Assembly (NCBI GenBank): GCA_025055795.1
Contig: JANWVV010000023.1
Location: 1-64,000 of the forward strand
Reading direction: 5' to 3'
DNA length: 64,000 bases
DNA from: Gemmataceae bacterium
GTDB taxonomy: Bacteria > Planctomycetota > Planctomycetia > Gemmatales > Gemmataceae
In this document: positions 44,353 to 52,168 of the stretch, piece after piece
Layout: each line of letters begins with the position of its first letter
How positions within the stretch are numbered: position 1 is the first letter of the stretch
Position numbers and translations under genes: made by a program
The notes under the pieces: model-generated
The model's database searches: none
The model's input: only the letters and a program-made list of their open reading frames with translations
What the model was told of the DNA's origin: nothing

Positions 44353-45888
44353 CTAACTTGTTACCGGGCTGGGCGGCACGGGCAGTTTGGGGCGGCGGGT
44401 GTGCCAATCGGTTACCGCTTCGTACATCCGGGCGATGCGGAGGAGGGTCTCTTCGGAGAAGGGTGGGCCGAGTAGTTGCAACCCTACGGGCAGACCTTCG
44501 CGGGTAAAACCACAGGGGATGCTCAACCCGGGCAGTCCGGCCAGGTTGCAACTGACAGTGTACACGTCCGATAGATACATCGCCAACGGGTCATTGATCT
44601 TTTCGCCGATGCGGAAGGCCGGGGTCGGGCTGGTGGGTCCCATGATAACGTCGCACTGTTCAAAGGCCTGGTCAAAGTCCTGCTTGATCAAACGGCGGAC
44701 TTTCAGAGCCTTTCGGTAGTAAGCGTCTTTGTAGCCGCTGCTCAGGACGTAGGTGCCGATCATGATGCGACGCTGGACTTCTTTTCCGAACCCCTCGCCG
44801 CGTGACTTGGCGTAGGTGCCGATCAGGTCTGCCTTGTGGCGGGTGCGATGGCCATAGTGCATACCGTCGTAGCGGGCCAGATTGCTGGATGCTTCAGCCG
44901 GCGCCACTATGTAATAAGCTGCTAAGGCATAAGGGGCGTGGGGTAACGAGACCTCTATCAGCTTAGCCCCAAGTTTCTCATATTGCCGCAGTGCCTGCTG
45001 GACGAGCGACTCGACTTCAGCGTCCAGGCCTTTGTCGAAAAATTCCCTCGGCACGCCAATCCGTAAGGGCCGGACAGGTTCGTTCAGACGCCCACGATAA
45101 TCCGGCACCGGCAGAGGAGCACTGGTGCTGTCCCGCGGGTCGTGGCCAGCAATCACTTGTAGCAGCAAGGCACAGTCGGTCACGTCATGGGCCATCGGAC
45201 CGATCTGGTCAAGCGAACTGGCGTAGGCGATCAGGCCGTAACGGGAGACGCGGCCGTAGGTCGGTTTCAGGCCAACGATGCCGCATAATGCAGCCGGTTG
45301 GCGAATGGAACCCCCCGTGTCGGTGCCGAGGGCCACAGGGGCCTGACACCCGGCCACCGCCGCGGCACTTCCACCAGAGGAGCCGCCAGGTATACGCTGG
45401 AGATCCCAAGGATTACGCGTTTGCTGGAAGGCGCTGTTTTCTGTCGACGAGCCCATCGCGAACTCGTCCATGTTCGTTTTGCCAAACAGGATGGCATCGG
45501 CCGCCTTGAGCCGTTCGATCACATGAGCATCGTAAGGGGGCACGAAGTTGGCCAGAATCCGACTGGCACACGTGGTGCGGATCCCTTTGGTGCACAAAAC
45601 GTCCTTGATGGCCACGGGGATACCTGCTAGCGGCCCGAGCGGCTGACCGCTGCGACGCCGGAGGTCCACCGCCTGCGCCTGCCGTAGGACCTCCTCGGCA
45701 TCCAGCCACAGAAACGAGCGTAAGTGGACCTCAAGCTGCTGTGCTGCTGTCAGGAACGCCTCTGCGATAGCCACAGCGGTCAGTTCGCCACGCTCCTGCA
45801 AGGCTAGTAACTCATGGGCCGTCATCTCCACAATGGGCCGAGCAGATCCGTGGGACGAAAGTGAAGTAGCAGCGGCAGATGATGTCAT
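44353..45888 (-). CDS. gatA: Asp-tRNA(Asn)/Glu-tRNA(Gln) amidotransferase subunit A
   Basis: The 511-residue amidase of GatCAB, which makes Gln-tRNA and/or Asn-tRNA by transamidation; GatA frees ammonia from glutamine. The amidase signature is complete: PVAIKDVLCTKG with the catalytic Lys, GGSSGGSAAAVA with the cis-Ser, and ALGTDTGGSIRQPAALCG with the nucleophile Ser. The start MTSSAAATSLSSHG adds a low-complexity leader. gatC lies about 170 bases upstream on the same strand, so they are probably one transcript; gatB is not in the window. Confidence 0.95.
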   Translation of the reverse strand: MTSSAAATSLSSHGSARPIVEMTAHELLALQERGELTAVAIAEAFLTAAQQLEVHLRSFLWLDAEEVLRQAQAVDLRRRSGQPLGPLAGIPVAIKDVLCTKGIRTTCASRILANFVPPYDAHVIERLKAADAILFGKTNMDEFAMGSSTENSAFQQTRNPWDLQRIPGGSSGGSAAAVAGCQAPVALGTDTGGSIRQPAALCGIVGLKPTYGRVSRYGLIAYASSLDQIGPMAHDVTDCALLLQVIAGHDPRDSTSAPLPVPDYRGRLNEPVRPLRIGVPREFFDKGLDAEVESLVQQALRQYEKLGAKLIEVSLPHAPYALAAYYIVAPAEASSNLARYDGMHYGHRTRHKADLIGTYAKSRGEGFGKEVQRRIMIGTYVLSSGYKDAYYRKALKVRRLIKQDFDQAFEQCDVIMGPTSPTPAFRIGEKINDPLAMYLSDVYTVSCNLAGLPGLSIPCGFTREGLPVGLQLLGPPFSEETLLRIARMYEAVTDWHTRRPKLPVPPSPVTS

Positions 45889-46062
45889 GGTCAAAACTTA
45901 CTTCAGGACCGAGGGTGGCGATTCTTCGCCACACAACCAATCGACCAGCGTGATTGTTGTACCTGGTTCTTGTAATGGTCAGAAGCATTAATTTTCCTCA
46001 CGTGTGGCGTTGGGGAGTAAAGGCAGAAGTACCATCGGTCCGGCCTCGAATCGACCCTTCCT

Positions 46063-46374
46063 TCAATGGCTGACAGGCCCCTCGTCGCTGCCCAAAATGG
46101 CGGGGACAGCGAAATAATCGCCGAGCCGTTGCGGAGCATTTTGCAAGGCCTCCTCCACACTCAAGGAGGGACGTTCCTCGTCGGGGCGGAAAACGTTCGT
46201 CAGCGGCAAGGGGTGGGCCAATTCTTCGACTGCGACGGTGTCGAGCTGTTGCAGTTGAGCCACATAATCAAGAATGGCCGATAATTGGGCCTGAAAAGCG
46301 GCCACCTCCGCCTCGGCCAGCTCCAGACGGGCCAAGCGGGCCACTTTGAGAACTTCCTCCCGGCTCAAAGACAT
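46063..46374 (-). CDS. gatC: Asp-tRNA(Asn)/Glu-tRNA(Gln) amidotransferase subunit C
   Basis: The 103-residue stabilising subunit of GatCAB. The family start LSREEVLKVARLARLEL and ILDYVAQLQQLDTVAVEE are present, ending with the extended tail PLTNVFRPDEERPSL that wraps GatA. It is encoded upstream of gatA with a gap larger than usual; that gap (45889-46062) shows no gene. Confidence 0.9.
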   Translation of the reverse strand: MSLSREEVLKVARLARLELAEAEVAAFQAQLSAILDYVAQLQQLDTVAVEELAHPLPLTNVFRPDEERPSLSVEEALQNAPQRLGDYFAVPAILGSDEGPVSH

Positions 46375-46510
46375 GGCTAAGTACCCTGGACTGATTGCGA
46401 CGCCTACTTCAAGGTGTTGCTCCTTCTTGCGTGCAACACTTTACATGCAAAGGTTATCAGGTATTTGCAACCAATAGCCGGTGGAGTATACCGGCTGTTG
46501 TCAAAAGAAC

Positions 46511-46771
46511 TCACACCACGATTTTCTCGAATGGTTTAACCTTAACGGGCTTGATCACTAAACCACTCCGGATAGCAGCGGTAGACACCCACACTTTCTT
46601 CACCTGTCCGTTAACGATACAGCGAACTTTCTGCAGATTCGGCCGGAATTTGCGGCGAGAAATACCTGTAATTTTCTTACCTACACCGCCGAGATATTTT
46701 GCTTTGCCCCGGTAGGTCTTCTTATTGCCATAAACGGCCCTGCGACCGGTAAATACGCATTGTTTGGCCAT
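46511..46771 (-). CDS. rpmB: 50S ribosomal protein L28
   Basis: An 86-residue large-subunit ribosomal protein. It begins MAKQCVFTGRRAVYGN, followed by the basic ISRRKFRPNLQKVRCIVNG and KKVWVSTAAIRSG. The length suits bacterial L28; no zinc-ribbon cysteine pair is complete, with one Cys near the N-terminus and one central. AGGAGGAGG lies upstream of the ATG at 46771, an unusually strong ribosome site as expected for such genes. It stands alone. Confidence 0.95.
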   Translation of the reverse strand: MAKQCVFTGRRAVYGNKKTYRGKAKYLGGVGKKITGISRRKFRPNLQKVRCIVNGQVKKVWVSTAAIRSGLVIKPVKVKPFEKIVV

Positions 46772-47018
46772 TCGTCAGCCTCCTCCTGGGATTGTCTAGC
46801 CAGGTATGCACTGACAGGAACCGTTATCCTAGCGGTCGCAGGGGGTTGGCGACAAGGGATGACACCAATCTGCCTATCAGAACCCTCCATAGTTTGTCAT
46901 TCTGCGAGGATAGTGACATGCTGTAAAATAATCAACGAGACAAAAACAGAAAGCCACGTGACCGGTTGCGGCGGTTGGCTGGGCCTACGCATCGAAGCTG
47001 TCCAGGGGAGGGGGAGCT

Positions 47019-47429
47019 GTGCCCGTCCATATGGAATTACGACGCATCATCATCAACGAACTAGGTGATCAGCAAATTATTGTGCTTAAAGAAGTGGAGG
47101 GGGAGCGAAGTTTTCCGATGGTGATTGGTCCTTACGAGGCTGCTAGTATCGACCGCCGGGTGCGTGGTCTTACCACTCCGCGTCCGATGACGCATGACCT
47201 GGTTGTTTCGGTAATTGACCATCTGGGCGGTGAAATCCAGGACGTGCTGATCAACGATCTGATCGATGGAACCTACTACGCCCGGTTGCGCATACATAAG
47301 GATGGGGAACTGGTCGAAGTTGATTGCCGACCCAGCGATGCGATTGCCGTAGCCATCACTGTAGGGGTCCCGATTTACGTGAATGAATCGGTTCTCCGTG
47401 AAGCACTGGAAGAAAGTGACGAAATTTGA
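47019..47429 (+). CDS. DUF151 bifunctional nuclease-family protein
   Basis: A 136-residue protein of the BFN/DUF151 family, members of which show DNase and RNase activity in plants and Thermotoga. The fold markers are LRRIIINELGDQQIIVLKE, FPMVIGPYEAASIDR, HDLVVSVIDHLGGEIQDVLI and DCRPSDAIAVAITVGVPIYV. Translation probably begins at GTG 47019, since AGGGGAGG is 7 bases away; an ATG at 47031 is also in frame. It is divergent from rpmB across about 250 bases. Its cellular task in planctomycetes is not known to me. Confidence 0.88.
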   Translation: MPVHMELRRIIINELGDQQIIVLKEVEGERSFPMVIGPYEAASIDRRVRGLTTPRPMTHDLVVSVIDHLGGEIQDVLINDLIDGTYYARLRIHKDGELVEVDCRPSDAIAVAITVGVPIYVNESVLREALEESDEI

Positions 47430-47573
47430 GGTTTTCCGCCTTCAAGCATCATGCAAGGTTGCTCTGAGTAATAACTCGTGGGTAGCTTGAATCGGTTGTG
47501 GCTCAAAACTCCAACCCGCCGAGCAAGGGTGATCGCAACCAGGGTTATTATCGTTCCTGGTATTACACTTACT

Positions 47574-48620
47574 TCATAGTAGGGTCCTGCGTTTGTGTGC
47601 AATCAGTTGTAGTAGTGCCTTGTGTGGATCAGCAAATTTGGCAATCCCTTCGGCCATGAGCACCTGCTCCAGATGTTGCATGTCGACTTTCTGGTTGATT
47701 TCATCGAGAACGTTTGGGGGAGGCAGTTCGTCGACTCGTCGTGTGAATACACGACCGCTGGCATGAATCGCCCGGTTGGTCGCTGGGGGATTGGTCAGGA
47801 TATCGTCGCCGGCAAGAGCCTCCACATATTTCCAAGGTGGATCGCTGGGTTTTTTGACCCCTGTGCTTGCAAAGACGATCTCGTGGCGGAGTTTAAATCC
47901 CTTGTCGGCCCAGAATGCCTTGTTTTTGCGCCACAACAGCTTGGCGTTGACGATGCCGACTTGACCCTGGGCGGCCGGCGAAAGGTCGGGACAGTGCTTT
48001 TCGGTATACACATCGATGCGACTGATGAAGATGCTGTAAACGGTTTTGACGTGCACGGCGTGGGGGCAACGCTGCAGCCCCCGCCAGCAGGCGTCGCGGG
48101 CTTGTAGATATTGCCGTTCCGTGAACAGCAAAGTCACATTAACGGAAACGCCGGCGGCCACGATTTCCTCCAGGGCGGCTATTCCGCCATCTGTAGCCGG
48201 TATCTTGATCAGGCGGTTGGCTTGACCAGCGGACCAACGGAGGGCTTCCTCGACGTAACGGCGACGCTTGTCGGCGACGCTGAGCCCTACAGCGGGGTCC
48301 TCGATGAGCGGGTCGACTTCGAAGGATACCCAGCCATCGTCTCCTTGCGTCTGACGCCACACGGGCAGAAACACTTCCTGCGCCCGACGGACCAACTCAT
48401 CGGTCATCAGCCAGGCCACTGCGGTATCGTCTTGTTGCTCCCGCAACCGCTGTTTGAGCAGTTCGTCGAATCGGCCACTGCTGATCAGATCAGCGATAAT
48501 GATGGGATTGGAAGTAGCCCCGGTAGCCCCTTGCGACCGGTTGAACGCGATCTCCTCTGGATCGACCGAATCAAGCCACAATTTGCTGCCACAAGCTACT
48601 AGGGATTGTAGCGGTGTCAT
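47574..48620 (-). CDS. tal: Transaldolase
   Basis: Pentose-phosphate enzyme transferring a dihydroxyacetone unit through a Schiff-base lysine; 348 residues. The N-terminal strand LWLDSVDPEEIAF and GATGATSNPIII are typical. The Lys sits in LIKIPATDGGIAAL, followed by GVSVNVTLLFT. The longer form (about 350-370 residues) is the subfamily common in actinobacteria and planctomycetes. The ATG at 48620 has GGAGGG at 6 bases; an in-frame start at 48662 is less supported. The flanking gap (48621-48821) shows no gene. Confidence 0.92.
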   Translation of the reverse strand: MTPLQSLVACGSKLWLDSVDPEEIAFNRSQGATGATSNPIIIADLISSGRFDELLKQRLREQQDDTAVAWLMTDELVRRAQEVFLPVWRQTQGDDGWVSFEVDPLIEDPAVGLSVADKRRRYVEEALRWSAGQANRLIKIPATDGGIAALEEIVAAGVSVNVTLLFTERQYLQARDACWRGLQRCPHAVHVKTVYSIFISRIDVYTEKHCPDLSPAAQGQVGIVNAKLLWRKNKAFWADKGFKLRHEIVFASTGVKKPSDPPWKYVEALAGDDILTNPPATNRAIHASGRVFTRRVDELPPPNVLDEINQKVDMQHLEQVLMAEGIAKFADPHKALLQLIAHKRRTLL

Positions 48621-48821
48621 CGACGGCCCTCCACCAGCGGTTCTCTCTTGATCTTGATTCACAGAAGTTGGGGTACCCTTGCAGGAATCGCACGAATGCC
48701 TTTATGAGGCATAACCGTTAGTCAATTGACAGTAACATTCATCGTATGCTGGGTCCTAGACGATTGAAGGGAATGGTATTTTCAAGTTTATGCTGTCCCA
48801 GTACGGACGATCGTGGTCGTT

Positions 48822-49961
48822 TTACCAGTAGCTGATCGGCCCAGCAGGTACGGGGACGGGGGTACCCATGGCTTCATGCTCGGTCCAGCCGGGAGGTGGT
48901 CCCAACTCGACGTACGGGCCAATGATCTCTTCAAACTCCCGCAAATTGGAGAGCATGACCAGCCGCTGTTGGACTTTTTTTGGCAAACGCAATGCCTTGC
49001 AATACCAGGTGGCCACTTTGCGGAACTGGATGCAGCCGTACTTTTCGTCCCCTTTCCATTCTACCAGGCGGCGTAGATGCAAACGCATGAACTGGAGGCG
49101 TTCGTGATAGGTAGGTCGTGGCCCAGGGTGACCTGTCCGTACCCATGCGTCTAGTTGCCGGAAGATCCAAGGATCGGCGAGGGCCCCGCGTCCAATAGCG
49201 ATGCCGTGGCAACCGGTGACACTGATCATGCGGGCGGCATCCATGATGGTACGGACGTCACCGTTGCCAAACACGGGAATATGACGCACGGCCTCAACTA
49301 CCTGGCGAATCCCCTCCAGGCGTACCGTGCCGGAAAAGCCTTGTTCGCGGGTGCGTCCGTGGATTGTTACCGCAGCGACGCCCACTTCTTCGAAAGCTCG
49401 GGCGAAAAAGGGAGCAGTCCAGTTCTGATCATCCCAGCCCAGACGCATCTTGACCGTTACCGGCACAGGAGCCACCGCTTCCACGACCTTTCGGACCAGT
49501 TCCACCGTGCCACCGCTGGTGTCGCACAGCAGGGCGGAGCCGCCTCCTGTCTTGACGACCTTGCGGACCGGACAGCCCATGTTGATGTCGATGCCGTCAG
49601 CCAGGTGATGGTCAATCAGCCAACGAGCGGCGGCGGCTAGTTCCTCGGCTTTGGCTCCGAAAATTTGTACAAACAGCGGGCGTTCCCGCGGATCGGTTGC
49701 CAGCAGGCTCATGGTCTTGCGAGCCCCTTCCAAGATAGCCCGGGCATTAACCAGGTCCGAGGTGCACAGCCCCACGCCACCGATTTCCCGGACTGACAGA
49801 CGGAATGGCCAGTTGGTGTAGCCTGCTAGCGGGGCCAGATGGAAACGTGATGATAGTCTCAACGGCCCTATGGTGAGAGGTTCACGATACTGTACGGGTG
49901 GTGCGGGCCAATCTGGGATCGCCTCCGGCTTGGTCAGGCTGGTGTTGCCCGTCATCGTCAT
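48822..49961 (-). CDS. dus: tRNA-dihydrouridine synthase
   Basis: An FMN enzyme that reduces uridines in the tRNA D-loop, 379 residues. The TIM-barrel start is FHLAPLAGYTNWPFRL; the active site INMGCPVRKVVKTGGGSALL has the catalytic Cys; VPVTVKMRLGW, TIHGRTREQGFSG and PVFGNGDVRTIMDA complete the FMN sites. The C-terminal helical domain follows. It is closest to the DusB group by eye. GGAGG precedes the ATG at 49961 by 6 bases. Confidence 0.92.
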   Translation of the reverse strand: MTMTGNTSLTKPEAIPDWPAPPVQYREPLTIGPLRLSSRFHLAPLAGYTNWPFRLSVREIGGVGLCTSDLVNARAILEGARKTMSLLATDPRERPLFVQIFGAKAEELAAAARWLIDHHLADGIDINMGCPVRKVVKTGGGSALLCDTSGGTVELVRKVVEAVAPVPVTVKMRLGWDDQNWTAPFFARAFEEVGVAAVTIHGRTREQGFSGTVRLEGIRQVVEAVRHIPVFGNGDVRTIMDAARMISVTGCHGIAIGRGALADPWIFRQLDAWVRTGHPGPRPTYHERLQFMRLHLRRLVEWKGDEKYGCIQFRKVATWYCKALRLPKKVQQRLVMLSNLREFEEIIGPYVELGPPPGWTEHEAMGTPVPVPAGPISYW

Positions 49962-50321
49962 AACTAACCTCCGTTTATGTTCTCACATCTTTTTGGTTCA
50001 CCCTGCCGCATCCCTTTTCCTAGCTCTTGCGCTTTCGCAGTTGAGTTCCCAAGATGAGTACACCACCCGATATCGCCCATAAGTGTAAACGTTCCTCTAT
50101 CATCGATTTATTTTACCCAGCGAAAGATGTTTTCTTCTCAATGCCATAGCTTCCGCGGGTACTCGTCATCAACTGGTGCTTGCGTCGAACAAGGCCAAGA
50201 ATCGAAAATACATGAGACGGAAATTTTGAATACTGCTGAACCATGGCCTTACGGCCGGTTGTCGGAATAAGACAAAATTTGATATTCGGATGATCTGCAC
50301 AACTAATGGGGTAGGATCTCC
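49962..50321. other. Divergent region between dus and the thioredoxin-like gene
   Basis: About 360 bases. The right half is AT-richer and probably contains the forward promoter, but no well-spaced -35/-10 stands out. Short frames on the minus strand have no support. No hairpin of note. Confidence 0.4.
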
Positions 50322-50882
50322 ATGAATCTGTTCGACAAGTTTGGACTTGCGTTGCCATTGTCGGAATATTTGCAAAAGTACGGTAACGACAGCGATCGGC
50401 AGAAATGGCAACGGATGGCCGAAATGATCCGACTAAACGACCAACAGCAACAACTGTTGCGTACCTTCCGGCGGCAAATGAACGTGTTGGTACTAGCCGG
50501 AGCATGGTGCGGCGATTGCGTCAATCAGTGTCCGATCTTTGAGCGGTTTGCTGAGGTGACGCCCGTTATCGTCACCCGCTATCTGGATCGCGATGCCCAT
50601 CCGGAGGTCCAAGACGCTCTAATGATCAACGGGGGACGACGGGTTCCGGTGGTAGTTTTCTTTTCGGAAGACGGTTACGAAGTAGCTCGTTATGGCGACC
50701 GGACGTTAAGTCGCTATCGTCAGTTGGCTGCAGAGCTTGGCGGACCCGGATGCCCCACCGGCTTGGTCGGTTCCGATGACACGGTCCTGCCCCTGGTTGT
50801 CCAGGACTGGCTCAATGAATTCGAGCGTGTCCAATGGATACTGCGTTTGTCAGCACGGTTACGGCAGAAGCACGGTGACTGA
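50322..50882 (+). CDS. Thioredoxin-family protein
   Basis: A 186-residue cytoplasmic protein (no signal peptide) with a thioredoxin fold. The N-terminal half is helical and polar (SDRQKWQRMAEMIRLND). LVLAGAWCGDCVNQCPIFERF gives a CGDC active site with a third nearby Cys. The cis-Pro region is RRVPVVVFFSEDGYEVARYG. It resembles the thioredoxin-like proteins of the DUF-type GDCxxxC group rather than TrxA. The redox partner is unknown. It ends about 130 bases before the convergent oxidase gene. Confidence 0.82.
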   Translation: MNLFDKFGLALPLSEYLQKYGNDSDRQKWQRMAEMIRLNDQQQQLLRTFRRQMNVLVLAGAWCGDCVNQCPIFERFAEVTPVIVTRYLDRDAHPEVQDALMINGGRRVPVVVFFSEDGYEVARYGDRTLSRYRQLAAELGGPGCPTGLVGSDDTVLPLVVQDWLNEFERVQWILRLSARLRQKHGD

Positions 50883-51007
50883 TCTGTGTGAAATATGCCT
50901 TGCCTTACGGTTTAGCCTCCTCACCCGTAGCGATCGCTCCGCCATGTGCCGCGAATGTCTTTCTACTGACGTCTTTTGCTCCCCTGCTGCGCAATAACCA
51001 TCAGTTG

Positions 51008-52168
51008 TCAGCCACAGGGGGAATTGAACCGCTCCGCGCGGAACAGGTGGATGTTCCAGGCCGTAGTACCGTTGAGCGTCAGATCGGCCAGGATTTCGCC
51101 GATGACGGGGGCAAATTTGAAGCCATGGCCAGAAAAACCCGCTGCTATGACCACGGGCGACGCCGAGGCAGAAGGGGAGGCCAACCGGTCGACGACAAAG
51201 TGGCGATCGGGACTGACGGTGTACAGGCACACTTGCATGTGAGAAACGGCGCCTAGGCCGGGTAGGAACTGGTCGACAAAATGACGGACGGGGACGGCAT
51301 CTTCGGGGGTGGTCTGGCGGCAGACGGCGTCAGGATCAGCCAGTTCCGGGGCCCCATAATGCTGCGCCACCTTCAAGCCGAGAGAATCCAGGGCGGGCAG
51401 ACCATAAAAGTCGCCAGTGGGTGTTTCAGCGATGAAAATCGGGAAGCGGTCGCGACGAAAGTCACGACGTCGCGGCCCGACGTCGAACCAGAGCATCACT
51501 TGCCGCATCACTTTCAGGGGCAAGCGCCAGTGGGCGAGCAGGCGTGTGGCCCAGGCCCCAGCCGTGATGACTACAGAAGGGGCGGAGTAAGTTTGCAAGG
51601 CGGTGCGAACGATATAGGCTGAGCCGTTGGCATGCCAATGGTGGACGGGTTCGTCGGTGTGTACATCCGCACCGGCAGTACGAGCCGCTGTGAGCTGGGC
51701 CCAGATGCAGTCCTCCACTGCCAGGATTCCCGCCTGGTTCTCCAGGATGCCTTGGTAGTGCTCGGGGAGTTGCCAGGGCGGGTAACGACGACGAATTTCG
51801 TCACTACTAAGCACTTCTGCGTGTAACTGGTGGTAGCGGATGGACTGCTGCAGGGAGTCCATCATAGGGCCGTCGGCCGGGCCGAGGCTCAAACACGGAC
51901 AGGCGGTGAGCAAGTGCCGGCCGGTGAGTTGTTCCAGTTCGTACCATCCCTCAAAAGCCCGCTGGACCAGCGGGACGTAGGCAGGATGCTCGTAGTAGGC
52001 CGTGCGGATGATCCGGCTGCGTCCATGCGAACTACCCAGGGTGTGAGGCGGGGTGAACTGATCCAGCCCCAGTACGCGGCAGCCTCTTTGCGCCAGTCGC
52101 CAGCAGGCGGCTCCGCCCATTGCTCCCAAACCAATAACGATCACGTCGTAGCATTTGGCAGCCGTCAT
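51008..52168 (-). CDS. Monomeric sarcosine oxidase / N-methyltryptophan oxidase-like flavoenzyme
   Basis: A 386-residue DAO-family flavoprotein. The FAD dinucleotide motif is VIVIGLGAMGGAACWRLAQ at the N-terminus. Near the C-terminus, VCLYTVSPDRHFVVDRL contains the Cys that binds FAD covalently in monomeric sarcosine oxidase and MTOX, and VIAAGFSGHGFKFAPVIGE matches the same family. Substrates are N-methyl amino acids; which one is unclear. The gene overlaps the preceding trypsin-like gene by 4 bases (ATGA), so it is translated in the same operon, an unusual pairing. Confidence 0.87.
   Translation of the reverse strand: MTAAKCYDVIVIGLGAMGGAACWRLAQRGCRVLGLDQFTPPHTLGSSHGRSRIIRTAYYEHPAYVPLVQRAFEGWYELEQLTGRHLLTACPCLSLGPADGPMMDSLQQSIRYHQLHAEVLSSDEIRRRYPPWQLPEHYQGILENQAGILAVEDCIWAQLTAARTAGADVHTDEPVHHWHANGSAYIVRTALQTYSAPSVVITAGAWATRLLAHWRLPLKVMRQVMLWFDVGPRRRDFRRDRFPIFIAETPTGDFYGLPALDSLGLKVAQHYGAPELADPDAVCRQTTPEDAVPVRHFVDQFLPGLGAVSHMQVCLYTVSPDRHFVVDRLASPSASASPVVIAAGFSGHGFKFAPVIGEILADLTLNGTTAWNIHLFRAERFNSPCG

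Noticed and set aside
46772-47018. A divergent promoter pair between rpmB and the DUF151 gene
   Set aside because: AT-rich TGTAAAAT is -10-like, but I could not find a well-spaced -35, so no promoter is claimed.
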